A stretch of DNA of 64,000 nt from Pseudeuparius sepicola (Eukaryota > Arthropoda > Insecta > Coleoptera > Anthribidae). The notes beneath the pieces were generated by a model. That model saw only the letters and a program-made list of their open reading frames with translations, was not told the origin of the DNA and did not search any database. This document shows, piece by piece, positions 51,409 to 62,672 of the stretch. The DNA lies in the NCBI GenBank assembly GCA_963920635.1, contig OY987298.1, positions 144,496,257 through 144,560,256 of the forward strand, given 5' to 3'. Made by a program: the position numbers and the translations under genes. Numbering within the stretch: the stretch's first letter is position 1; each line of letters starts with the position of its first letter.

Positions 51409-52773
51409 TACACACAATCATTTGCATCGAGTTCTCAAACAAAGATTTTTTTAACAATTAATACAATTATTGTTTTCCATGAGGAACACACATAAACTTT
51501 GAAACTGTTGTATAGTTGTTTTAGTTTTTGTTGCTTCACTTTTTATATGTTCGTTTAATTCAAAATTTAGCCAAAGTGACCACCATTATGGCCCTTTATG
51601 TTCATACAAATGTTAGGAAAATAATAGTAAATTTAGGACAAAATGAAAACTCACATTTTCTCCTGTTAAAACACAAGTTTTCATTTTATTCAAAATTGAC
51701 TAGCAACATTTATGTGAAAATAAAGATCAACAGAGCTAGAATTTGGAACGATCAGTCACTTTCCTTAGAGACTAATAAAATACGTATAAAAAAGTAGTTA
51801 TTGCCCAAGAACGGTAGACGCACAGGATTGCTCGATCGGGCAAATCTCTCCGCCGGCGTGACGTCACCGCTAGACTGCTATCTGCTAAGCGCGCCGGGAG
51901 CTACCGTTCAAAATATAGAAAGGGTGGGTTTTCTGTGGATGTTCTGTGTTTTTGAGCTACTTTTGCCAATCCTTTGATTTTTATACACTATTAAGAGTAC
52001 AGAGAACTTTTATTTTTTACTTAGAATGTATCAGACTAAGGGATTAATTTATAAAATTGCCAATATATGGAATAATTGCATACTGAAGAAAATTTCGAAA
52101 ATAGTTATTTATGTACCAAGGCACTGAAGTTCAACTTTTTATGACTCATGTGGAATTTAGTTTCCGAGGCCTCTGGCTGAAGCAAATATAATATATTATT
52201 ATTATACAAAGTATTTTGAACGTTTGAAAGACGGTAAGTATGATACTAATCTTTTGCGATATTATTTTATAAATTAATATTGAAAATAATGTATGCCAAA
52301 TTTTAGTTTCAATTTATTACGAGTATAATACTCTTAATAAACACTATGAAAATTATGTTTCACAAAAGGTTCGCTAAAAGGCGCTTATAGGACTTGACAT
52401 TTGGTTTTATTGCACCTGTACTGGTACACACTCTGTGATGCCTGTTTTACATTGACAATTTCTTCATGAATTACTTCATGAAGTCACTTCAAGGGCAAAT
52501 TATTATAAAAAGTCGTGTATTACACTGGCAATTTCTTCATGAATTAATTCATGAATTTCTTCATGAAGTTACTTCACGAATTAGAGCATGTCCTATTTTC
52601 CGTCAAGTTTTGCGTGAACTTCAGGAGTACTAACATTGAAAATTTGAACACAAGAAAGGTTATATTTTGATACTAGTTTTGTTTGAGGCATTAGACGAGA
52701 AAGAGGAGAGTACATAGTTTTAAAGATAATATACTTAGATAAAAAGTGTGTGAAATGTTACAATATGTTTTAT

Positions 52774-53105
52774 TTATGTATTCCGCTGCCAAGGCACAGC
52801 TCCCTCATTCACGAAATAATCACAAAACTCCTCTTGGGCAGCAACGCAAGCATGTCTTGGTGAGCATGTTTGGTAAGAAAGTCCAAATTGAAATATATAG
52901 GTAGTCTTTATCAAGCTCTTCTAGGATGGAAGTAGGACATTCGGGTCTCTAAAATTATGTAATGTGCAACATGCCAATGTTATGGTTTGCACTTTTTCCA
53001 CATTCAAATTAATTTTAGTCAAAAAACTCTAAATCGTTTGGCTAAAATGCCAAATGCATTTTCAACTACTCTTCTTGCAAGATTTAATCTGTAGTTAAAG
53101 AAGCT
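52774..53105 (-). pseudogene. HARBI1-like nuclease C-terminal relic
   Basis: Minus-strand frames give NYRLNLARRVVENAFGILAK then RFRVF; after a frameshift, KINLNVEKVQTITLACCTLH then NF; and later EEFCDYFVNEGAVPWQRNT before a stop. These are the ordered C-terminal landmarks of the DDE_4/Harbinger nuclease family (RxxVENAFG, CCxLHNF and the G-x-V-x-W-Q end). At least one frameshift and one stop separate them, so the gene is dead. The catalytic N-terminal half is missing. Confidence 0.85.
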
Positions 53106-53124
53106 TTGGATGAAGATGGAAAGG

Positions 53125-53379
53125 TTAAACTCTTTTACCTAGCAGTTCACTCTGTAAATCTCTTTCATAGTCATTTTCCGTAAAATGACGAGAACAAATA
53201 TGACTGTTCTTAGGGTTGAAACTGTCCATTCTTTTACATCTTGCCACCCATGCTCTCCTAATCGTTTGTGAAACCATATCTTTTGACTTGGGGAAGGTAT
53301 GGAACATAATATTTTCGCCTGCTTTTTTTAAAGCGTAAGTTGTATTACAACCATAAACAGCACACCTCGTTCCTGTCAT
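53125..53379 (-). pseudogene. THAP zinc-finger exon of the Harbinger-type element
   Basis: The exon starts MTGTRCAVYGCNTTY and continues with a FHTFPKSKDM segment, a W-x2-RCKRMDSF segment, then HICSRHFTENDYERDLQSEL. The C-x4-C, the invariant Trp, Pro and Phe, and the C-x2-H pair form the C2CH THAP fold that binds DNA. It ends LLG at a GTAAAA donor, so it is a first exon. It is intact in itself, but the downstream nuclease is broken. Confidence 0.88.
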
Positions 53380-54380
53380 AATGTATTCTAAATAAATAAT
53401 AAAAATAAAGTATAGGGTAAAGGGTATTTAAAATGATAAAATATAAGTACCTACCTATTAAATAACCCAGTACCTACAAAAAAAATCGAAGACAATGACG
53501 AGGAGATCTCAAATCTAACTTCTAACCTATAATGGCACAAAACATTCGATATTAGAGAGATAATTTGACAAAATATATTAGTTCTTACGTTTTTAATACT
53601 AAGCAAGATGGTACTAATTTAGTATAAATATTCAATAATAGATTGAAAAATAAAAACAGGTTACATAAAATAAAGAAAACACAGTCAAAACCCGCATCAA
53701 AACCCGCACCGCTGATGTACAAATAACACCGTTAGTCTAGCGCTGATGTCACACCCATCTGCCGACTGGCGAACATTACGCTTACGAGATCGAGCAATCC
53801 TGTGCGTCTACCGTTCTTGGTTATTGCCCACACTTTATTAAGCATTTTATTAAGTTGCACAATAAAATCTTTGTTTAAAACTATGTCAATCACGACGATC
53901 CAAATTGAATCTTTTTCATCTTTCATACCATGCGTTTACTGTAGAGACAGCGAAAAAGTGCACTGCTTGCATTCGCTTCTAGTATGTTTGTTAACACACT
54001 ATTTTTTATCTGTCATTTGGAATAAATGTTTTAAAGGTGCACTCTACTTTAAATAATATTCAAAACGTACCAACCAATACCAAACCAACGCAAAATTTTA
54101 AGTTTATGAGATAAACCATAGAATTTACAGATGCGCACTTGCCAAACAACCGCGGCCAATCGTCACGCCAATTGGTGTCCCGAAGACATTAAACCTAACC
54201 TCAAACGGCGGTCGGTGGGTCGAGAGAACCGACAATTTTCAAGAAAAGCGCTGGAGACACTCGAAGGAGGACCGAAGGGCGAGCGACTACGATACTAACC
54301 TCGCCCTTAGGCAAGAAGCGATTTTTGACACTCGAAAAAAACCATCTCGGACTGTTCTTTTTCCCGTGTTCCCGTCGAAA

Positions 54381-54514
54381 ATGCGCTTCCTTTGTGCCGA
54401 ACCGATTGTGGGGTGCCTCGGGCATGAGGAGGTTGTTCGGAAATCGACTATTTTTTTTTTGGTACAGAAGCAAATGACTGTGATTGTTGTGGAAATTGGA
54501 GACGTGTCGTTTAG
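54381..54514 (+). other. Candidate first coding exon behind a CpG-rich leader
   Basis: ATG at 54381 opens a frame of 44 codons plus two bases that ends exactly at a strong donor (TTTAG then GTAAGTAAAG). The ~230 bases before it are CpG-rich compared with the surroundings, as at a promoter. The encoded peptide (MRFLCAEPIVGCLGHEE, then a hydrophobic VQKQMTVIVVEIGD) matches no family I know, and I found no downstream exon on the plus strand. It could equally be a non-coding 5' exon or a chance donor. Confidence 0.3.
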
Positions 54515-55420
54515 GTAAGTAAAGAAACATTGTTTTGATTTTTTATTTAACTGCATTTGGGATTTTTCTCTGTCTCTGAACGCTCATCAGCCTGTCGGGA
54601 GGGTTAAATTTTTATGTCAATCGGCAATGCAAAAAAAATGGACTGTTAAACATACATGACGTGTCAGTATTTGTTGGCAATTTTAAATGTTTTGTAAATT
54701 GAAATTGGGTTCAATTTTTAGTGTCAAAGCATATTGACTCAAAACTACAATCATAATTTTTTTTAACCTAATCAGCAAATGATTTCTGAATATATTGTCT
54801 GCTTCTATTAAACTAATATGAAATTTCACTTGTTGAACGTGGATCTTTTTTATGAAATCAGTAGGGTACCTACTTTAATAAAGTAAAACTGAATATAAAA
54901 ATGTTGGAACAATAATAGAGGAGACATGCGAAAACAAATGGTTGAAAAATGTGTAGGTTTCACGTCTGTAAAGCTGACAGCAAACCATCTCTGAAATTGA
55001 CTTCTGCTACATATTGTCTGGGATGAGAACTAAACTATTTTCCAAAATATTGTTATTTAATTTTAAGTATGTAATTGATCTTACGCTTTTGTCATTTTTG
55101 ATTTTAGGATAAAAGGTTATAGGACAATTTTGTTCAGATTTTAATTTCTTATCGATTGAGAATTTTGTATACAAGGTGTCCCATTTAAAAAAAATTGAAC
55201 TTTTTGACATCTCGCGTTTTTTATTCCGGTTTCAGCATCATAATCTGCGGAATAAATACTAATAGTTTGCCTATTTTACTGACTTTGTAGCTCCAATAAT
55301 AACGAAGTTAGTAATAGCGCCGACTTAAGTTTGAGGCATGAGGCAAAACTTAATATATTTGATTTTTTGAGAAAAGGACCCTTATTAAATCAATTCACTT
55401 GTATTATTTAATGTTTGCGG

Positions 55421-56053
55421 AAGCGTAGAAGGGCCACAACATTATTTTATTTTTATTGAACTTTCAACTCGAAGTTTTGACTTTAAAAGTCGAAGTTCGA
55501 CTTTCAAAGTTGAAGTTCGACTTTCAAAGTCGAAATTCGACTTTAAACTCGAAATTTCGACTTTGAAAATCGAATTTCGACTTTGAAAGTCGAAGTCCAA
55601 CTCTCACAGTCAAAATTTCAAATTTAAAAGTCGACCTACAAACTTTCACAGTCGAAGTCCGACTTTCAAAGTCGAAGTTAGACTTTCAAAGTCAAAGTTC
55701 GACTTTGAACTCGAAATTTTGACTTTAAAAGTCGAAGTTCGACTCTGAACTCGAAACTACAACTTTAAACTCGAAATTTCAACTTTAAAAGTCGAAGTCC
55801 GACTTTCACAGTCGAAATTTCGACTTTAAAAGTCGAAGTTTAACTTACAAAGTCGAAGTCCGACTCTCAAAGTCGAAACTTCGAGTTCAAAGTCGAACTT
55901 CGACTTTGAAAGTGGAAACTTAGAGTTCAAAGACAGAATTTCGAGTTCACAGTCGGAATTTCGAGTTAACAGTCGGATTTCAACTTTTAAAGTCGAAATT
56001 TCGAGTTCAATAAAAATAAAATAATGGGTGTGGCCCTTCTACGCTTTTTGGAA
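55421..56053. mobile_element. Inverted-repeat element filled with GTCGAAATTTCGAC arrays
   Basis: AAGCGTAGAAGGGCCACA (left) and TGTGGCCCTTCTACGCTT (right) are inverted ends, followed inward by matching TTATTTTATTTTTATTGAAC. Nearly everything between 55460 and 56010 is tandem variants of AAAGTCGAAGTTCGACTTT, with unit about 20 bp, each unit self-complementary. It is non-coding. No sure target duplication was seen. It lies downstream of Galpha-s. Confidence 0.85.
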
Positions 56054-56520
56054 AATATCTTTAGTTCATATCTACAATAATAGTTGGCAATGGGACGGCC
56101 ATCTGTACACTTGAGAACTGTGGTTCCCTTTTCTGATATCGAGGTGTAATTAATAAAAAATATGAAACGTTAGTGCATTCTCCAGTAGTAAATATTCAGA
56201 AAAAACATTTTTGAAACCGAACTCACTTTACTTTTCCGAAATTTATAACCATCCCCGCAAGTCTTGTTTGCATTCTGTTACCGTTGTCGGTAAGCCGAAA
56301 TATATAAAAAAGCCAAATGCAGTCGAGTCACCATTGAAACGTGCCGCAAGCAAGTCAAAAAACCCAACACACGAATCGACTTATCCAAACGACACGCCGG
56401 AGAACGAACCCGACGCAAACCCGACCCGTCGCAGAAGACTCACGCGCGGCCCGACCGCCGACCGGGCCGGCGGGCGCCGCCGCGGCGCCACGGCACCCCG
56501 CCACCCCCTCCGGCGGGCAG

Positions 56521-59188
56521 TTATAACAGCTCGTACTGGCGCAGGTGCATCCGCTGGATGATGTCGCGGCAGTCGTTGAACACCCGCTTGATGTTCTCGG
56601 TGTCGACGGCGCACGTGAAGTGCGGGTAGCAGAAGTGCTTGCCCTCGCCCGACTGCGTGCTGATGCGCTGGAACAGAGCAGGGCGGGAGACGGGTGTCAG
56701 TTCAAAAGAATACTAGTATTAAATATTAAAATGGCTTGTGTAAACTCCCAACCTACTTCCAGCCGATAGATTTTCCACAAAGTTATCTTACAATTACAAA
56801 AGGTGACAGTAAAGAAAACAAACAGTAGTTCATTTGTCCCATGGTATACCCCGATTACTGTAAGAAGTTCCGATTTTGTCAGATGACATTCTCCACAAAA
56901 TCCCTAGGAATTTTTTGTTAACCATGGGTATAACATTGGTATATGTGTCTCAACCAGTTAATGACGTCACTCGTTGATTTATGATGTGAAAAGTTACCCA
57001 GGTGATACGAAAAAAAGAGCATAATAAAATAAAAACCCTATTGCAATCACGATTATGCCGCTACAAATAAAAATAACTATGACTACAACTCATTATAATA
57101 ATAATTTCAAACGTCATGGAAACACTTTCGTTTTGGTATTTTGTAATAATCAGCTGCTTTTGGCAGCGTCTAGGGGCGGACTCAGGCAAATTTAGCTTCG
57201 GTGTGTCAAAGTGACAGTGAAGGTTTTCCAGATCGTTCAAACTGGTTCAAACATTCGGTAATGAAAATATTCGCGGGTTTTCTACGTTTTGTGAGTTTTA
57301 CCGTCATCTGAGTTGTTCTTGTTGTTGTTACTTTTCGTATTATTAGTGCAAATGGGCTAGTTACTGACCTCAACTTATGACCCGGTTGCATTTTTTGCTG
57401 CATTGATGCCAACTTAGGATATCGAAATTACCAATTGACAGTCCCAGTAAGGAGTTCTTAAAATAATTTGAGTATATGCTTGATAACTTCAATCTGGACC
57501 GACACTATATTAAAGACCCGAGCATGCCGTCATATTTCATTGTTGTTTACGGACTGGGGTGGCGCCACTCGACGAAAAAAATGGCGACTTATTATAGGTT
57601 ATAAAAGGGGGGTACTGTGTGGTTATTGGTATGTCAGTTACTGACGTTTAAAATGTCCCAAATTTTAAATATCCAGCTTTATTACGATTTGCCTTCGTTT
57701 TACGGTAACGAATTGTCTTTGCGTCCAGTATTTAGCAGTTTTATCCTGTTAACACAGCTTTTATAGGTAGATTTGTTTGTGATAACATGAAATTTCCATG
57801 CACATGAAGAAAATGGTATATGCACACTGCACAGACCATTAGGTGAATTGCAGAAGAATAAACACTATTTTGGACTTATGGGATGATCTGATCAACCAGC
57901 TGAACAAGCGAAAATTCTAGATATTATTTTGTGCAAGAATGAAAATAGAAAATTTTGTTTATAGCTCCAAAGCAAACCAATAGTCCTCCATATAAAGAAG
58001 AAACTGAAAAATCTAATGCATTGTATGCACACTACAACTATCCATTGACTTCATTTTAAACCAAAAGGAACCAATCACTCTTGCTTGCTTTTTAGACTCG
58101 ATTTTCGTAACAAACAAATGTTTTATTTTATTTTGGATATTAAATTCGTTTTAACAGACACATTTGCATGTTTTTATTTTATAAAAGATTCTGCAACAAT
58201 GGTTTTTTAACATTAAACCACCGTATAAATTTGTTTCGTCGTGTGGCGCCAGTGGTGATCGCTTGATACAGCGCTATGCACAGGTCTTTAATATAGTGTT
58301 GGTCCAGCTTCAATGCATGTTTGTCACATGTCTGACTTCACGCGATGGTCCGGTAATTACCGCGGTTAGACCCTTCGGTTACTAGTGGTCATCGTAAAAA
58401 AGACGGTGTTGAATAGCCTTCCTTGTTCCCATGAATATGCCTAGTTTCAACCCCAGTTATTCTGCTGTTCCTGTTCTTTCAAATGATTAAGATAGAGCAT
58501 ATCCTCACTTGACATTTTGAAATTTGTTTATTAGTGACAATGGCAAAGAAGAGGTGTTAAAATATTTGGTATGAACAAAACTGTAGTAGCCAAAAAATGG
58601 ACAAAAAATTTGAAATTAAATCTTTTCATAGTGACTTTTCTCCCCAAAATATATACAACACAAACGTGACTTAAAAATTATAATAACAATATGTTTTTTA
58701 GTTCTATTATGTTATCTGCATCAGATTGTAGAGAACCATTTGTACTAGTAGCATTATCAATAATTATATTTATTAGTGGTTCAACTGATATTGCTTAATT
58801 CGGATCCTTTGGATCCCAAGAATGTAGAGATATTCTTCGGCCATAATGTCGACATCTATTTGAGAGGGAGGTTTTGACAAATCTGATGACTTGCTCTACC
58901 AAAAACGTACTTTGCATTCATCAAGAATACTTTAAACTTTCAAACCTTCAAAAATCATTCCTATCAGGTTGTAAATTCTTGTGCCATTATTCCCTCTCTC
59001 CAACACACACACCCACGCCCATGGCACTTTTATAAAATTATAATTATTGTTAAAACTTACCAGGAACTCATCTCTTATAAAGTACTTGGCTCGAAAGACC
59101 TCGTCGGGGTCATTACTGTCATTCACCACTTCAGGTGGAGGTCTGTACACCGCAAAGCCCTCAAAGTATTCTTCTAATTTACTTTTGC
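56521..59188 (-). CDS. GNAS: G-protein alpha-s subunit, last two exons
   Basis: Exon 59188-59061 (entered with two bases completing a Gly codon, left at a GTAAGT donor) encodes [15 protein letters not shown] to KYFIRDEFL. Exon 56667-56521 encodes [20 protein letters not shown] to the C-terminus [10 protein letters not shown] and TAA. Galpha-s activates adenylyl cyclase downstream of receptors at the plasma membrane. The FTCAVDTEN segment is the G5 guanine-specificity loop, and the last helix, RQYELL, contacts the receptor and is identical to vertebrate Gs. The insert after FAVY ([15 protein letters not shown]) is the variable Gs-specific loop. Exons for the first ~300 residues must lie right of the window. 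The last exon is very GC-rich and the 3' flank (56400-56520) even more so. The 2.4 kb intron holds two dispersed repeats. Confidence 0.95.
57090..57475. repeat. Dispersed repeat, copy 2 (see 346-722)
   Basis: It matches 346-722 in the same orientation with scattered substitutions and small indels. It lies inside the Galpha-s intron and ends 12 bp before the target duplication of the next element. Confidence 0.75.
57494..58307. mobile_element. MITE with 7 bp target duplication, copy 2 (Galpha-s intron)
   Basis: Ends CTGGACCGACACTATATTAA and TTAATATAGTGTTGGTCCAG are inverted repeats. The flanks are an exact 7 bp CTTCAAT (57487-57493 and 58308-58314). It matches 34512-35356 but carries about 100 bp near 57805-57920 that is absent or shorter there, and lacks other parts. 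It is non-coding and 814 bp long. Confidence 0.9.
58315..59060. other. Remainder of Galpha-s intron
   Basis: It is AT-rich, with no exon and no inverted structure recognised. Its right end is the donor side (GTAAGT on the minus strand) of the upstream exon. Confidence 0.4.
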
Positions 59189-59678
59189 CTAGAAAAAAAT
59201 ATTAACACATAAGATTGTTCAAGATAACATGTTTTTGGTCTTAAGTCTTAATATAAAGGTAATGGGCTCGTCCCACCAATTTTTTTATTTGTCTATTTAA
59301 AAGTGTTTGTATAGATAGACCAAGCAATTACCTTTTTTATTTTATCTTTTGTATATAAATGTGCAGTTTTCTACCTTCTAAACACAGAATAAAAATTTAT
59401 TGGTCTGTGTAGCGCATCAGTTGGCATTGTAATAGTTTTCGTTTTGCCACGAGTGGATATAGACATCATTCATGCATTTTACGCTAATGATGTGCAATTT
59501 TTTAGCGCTGAAATGCGAAATGCAAAAACCAAAAGGTAACTAAAATAAATCTACAAATACTAAATAAATTATGAATATCCGAATTTTAAATTATTTAAAA
59601 TATCTTGTCTGTAGGGCTGCAAAAGAAGCGTATGGCGAATGCGACAATAATGTACCTTTGTACCTATGCTTTTTAAAG

Positions 59679-59999
59679 TAACAAAAAGTCACTGTCACAA
59701 AAAAGTCCCCGTTTTTTTTGCTTGTAACTACGAAATCGTTAGTTTCAGCCTGCTATTGAAAGTGTAAACGTGTTTTTGAAATGGTTTACTCTATCGAAAG
59801 ATTAGAATTTGTTACAATTCGTGCTGTAGCTTTAGCGCAATCATGATTTCGATAACAAATTGCAACAATTTCTACCCTTTCCGCGATAGAATAAACCATT
59901 TCGAAAATATGTTTCCACTTTCAATAGCAGGCTGAAACTAACGATTTTGTGGTTACAAGGGAAAAAACGGGAACTTTTGTGACAGTAACTTTTTGTTAC
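59679..59999. repeat. Near-perfect 320 bp palindrome
   Basis: GTAACAAAAAGTCACTGTCAC (59679) is inverted at 59979-59999. The arms of about 150 bp meet near 59835, with paired tracts such as ACTAACGATTTTGTGGTTAC. There is almost no loop. It lies just upstream of the visible Galpha-s exons, probably in another intron of that gene. Confidence 0.8.
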
Positions 60000-60961
60000 A
60001 TATTTTAAAAAGATATAAGTTTTGAATTCGTATGAACTTTTTTTGTTTTGCTTCAGCTTTTTCATTTGTGACTTTTTTGTAAACTGATCGACATGTAAAT
60101 AAAAACTAGGTAATTTGGTCGTGTGTAGTAGATAAAAAAACTTATTAGTGGCGGGCATTTGTGTAGAAATTACTACGCGTACAGAGGATTGTCAACTTTC
60201 TGTTTTTAGCCAATAATTCTGTCAAATCTCAACAGACTTCTAAAAACGATACATCACTGTATTCGCAATAAAAAGGGCTTTAAAATGATGCGCCACAAGG
60301 AGGGGGGTAGTTCCATTTGAAATTTTAAAGTTGGGGTTGCTAGGGATTAGGGGGATGAACGTATCGGGTTCGCTTGACTGTCAAAAAAGCTCCCCCCAAG
60401 AACAAAAATCGACGGGCCTCGGTGAATTTTTAAATATTTTTCGGTTTTCTAATTTTTGGGGGAGGGTCAAGTTTTCGTTGGGAAACCCTGTATAATTTGA
60501 AACCAAGAACATACAGCGTGTCCCGCTCTGATGTCCGGAAGAGGGAAAAGTTTTTTATTTGTGAGTTTACGACAAAAAGTCACTTTTTATAAAAACTCCT
60601 GCTTGGTCCAAAACGTCCAAAACTGTTAAAATATTCTTGATTTTTTATACAGGGTGTTCAGTATTTTGAAAAAATTTGTTAGTCACCAAGAGAGTAAAGG
60701 ACCGTTGTTTTTGACAATATCGAAAAATATGATCGAAGATGTCATTTAGAATCCACAGGGGTTTTTTGAGGTTTCCGCAATTTATGTTGGAATTTTTTTT
60801 AACAAGGCATGTAGGTAATTTGTTTGTGCAGCTTTATTTGATATTTGCAGAATTTATACAATAATCAATTTCTTCAATACTATTACGTTAATTTATTGCT
60901 AACAATATGGAAAATTTACTTAAACAAGGAATAATGTTATTGAAATTTGCAAAAATAAATT

Positions 60962-61156
60962 TCACTCAAATTTATTGCCTCCAACTTCTGCACAAATTTC
61001 AACTCTTCTACTAAATTCTCTATACACATTTTGTATTTCACGTAAAGGAATATTTGCAATTGTATCCCTTATTCTGTTTTTTAAAGTGTCCACGTTATTA
61101 TCAAGCAGTTCGGCATAAACTTTTGTGTTGGATTGCCCCCACAAATAAAAGTCCAT
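60962..61156 (-). pseudogene. Mariner/IS630-type transposase C-terminal relic
   Basis: The minus-strand frame reads MDFYLWGQSNTKVYAELLDN, then LKNRIRDTIANIP, then a REFSRRVEICAEVGG segment. D-F-x-L-W-G-x3-x-K-V-Y starts the last catalytic block of this transposase group (the final Asp precedes F-x-L-W-G), and the R-x4-C-x3-G-G end matches. Upstream catalytic parts are absent, because the element is mostly inverted repeat. Confidence 0.8.
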
Positions 61157-61244
61157 TACCCGTCTTGTTAAAAAAATTCAACATAAATTGCTGAAATCTC
61201 AAATTTGTAACCCCCTGTGGATTCTAAATGACATCCTGGATTAG

Positions 61245-62672
61245 TATATTTCATTACGAGTCTGGAAATAAAGATTTTTCTGTGCGCGCATGACAAATTC
61301 CCATGTGAGGCGCAGCCGAACACGAGAAGTCATGCAAGCACGGAAAAATCTATTTCTGGACGTGTAATGAACGATATTTTTTAGAGATGGGTTTTGGGTT
61401 TACACCCATCGATGGGTTTAAACCCTTTATGGGTGCCAACCTATGGGTGCCAAACCTTTGACACCCATAGGGTGTTTTCATTTTTAAAATAAAGGGTGGA
61501 TTCAATGGGTGGAAACGTTTGGCCCCCAAAAATGGGTGGTTTCAAAGGGTGTAAACTAATGACACCCAAAAATGGGTGTTTTCAATGTCACCAAAAGCCA
61601 GTGGATTTGGAGCAAAGAAGAAGAAGAAACGCGATTTTTGTTTGTTTTTTTTTTGTCAATGAAACCTAAGTATTATATTTTGCAAATATGTCAAATATCA
61701 GCTCCTTAGATGCTGTCGAGTTATTTAATCGAGTATCGAGTCGAACTTTTTAGAACAGAATCGCTCCGATCGAGTTAAAATGGCGGATTCGACATTCGAC
61801 TCTAATCGAGTAAAGGAATCAGCCTGCAGAAATATAAATGGAATAAACCCTATATGGCTTTTAGATGAGAAAGTGGAGAAACTGAATTGAAATAAGGGTT
61901 TTTTTCATTTATTTAATATTTAGTCATCGTTATTTTAATTTAGGATAATGTAATAGATAAACGACTAAATTTCTAATTCGCCTGCAACATATTTTTTACT
62001 TTTTATATCTTCTTGCAATGTTTTTGTTGTTTATAGCTTTTAGATATGAGTATTTGGTATTAAATTAAACGTCTAGATGTCACCAATCAAAATATGCCAA
62101 AAACTAGTGTCATAATTTGACACCCGGTGTCAAAAAGGGTGGAAACCTTGACACCCTTTTCAAATATGAAAAAACCCGGTGTAAACCCATCTCTAATATT
62201 TCTTATTATATTTCTTTGAAAACGGAAACTTAAAACATTTTATTGGCATATTATAATAAATTTAATTGACAAAAAATAAACAATGCAGACAATATAGTGT
62301 TTGGTATGTATGATGTGTTTCCATGGTTACTCTCAAATTATTTCAAAGGTGCTTTGTTGTAAATTAGTTATTGTCAGATAAGGTGAATAAAACGTCAAAA
62401 ATATTACAGAAATGTATCTAAATATTGAAACACTTACGAATTAAAATATAAAATAGGTATATGTTAAATATCAGAGAGCATAATATAGAGTTTCTTAAAT
62501 GTAGTTTACTTTGCTGTATATTACTATTTTAAAGCCATATATTCGGTATTTTTATTCAGCGCACGGAAGGTTTTTCCATGCGCTGTTTCCGGGCGCTAGC
62601 CCGAAAAACCCCATCTTTCATTATTGCTAAAACAGATGAAAATAAGGTGTTTTCAAAGAAGTATAATAAAAA
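61245..62672. repeat. Composite hairpin repeat, interrupted copy (see 36210-36815)
   Basis: It matches 36210-36815 from AGTATATTTCATTACGAGTC through GTGTTTTCAAAGAAGTATAA, at high identity, except for an 814 bp insertion at 61382-62195 and its duplicated target. Confidence 0.9.
61382..62195. mobile_element. hAT-type element with TGGGTGT arrays, copy 2
   Basis: It is the same family as 11030-12109, with TAGAGATGGGTTT ends. The flanks are ATATTTTT (61374-61381) and ATATTTCT (62196-62203), a 7 of 8 match. It lacks the 180 bp element present in copy 1 but has its own extra 128 bp (61702-61829) full of TCGA and ATCGAGT motifs. Confidence 0.92.

Larger units (their letters stand above)
51805..53820 (-). 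mobile_element. PIF/Harbinger-type element with THAP domain, degenerate
   Basis: Ends CCAAGAACGGTAGACGCACA and TGTGCGTCTACCGTTCTTGG are perfect inverted repeats, extending to about 28 bp. TTATTGCCC occurs directly at both outer edges (51798-51806 overlapping the end, and 53821-53829). The minus strand carries a THAP exon (53379-53125) and a nuclease C-terminus (53105-52774). Near 52450-52580 are repeated TTCATGAATTAMTTCATGAA palindromes. Confidence 0.85.

Noticed and set aside
55455..56010. Regular short repeats suggestive of a CRISPR array
   Set aside because: Units are contiguous and self-complementary with no unique spacers, in a eukaryotic intergenic region between inverted transposon-like ends.
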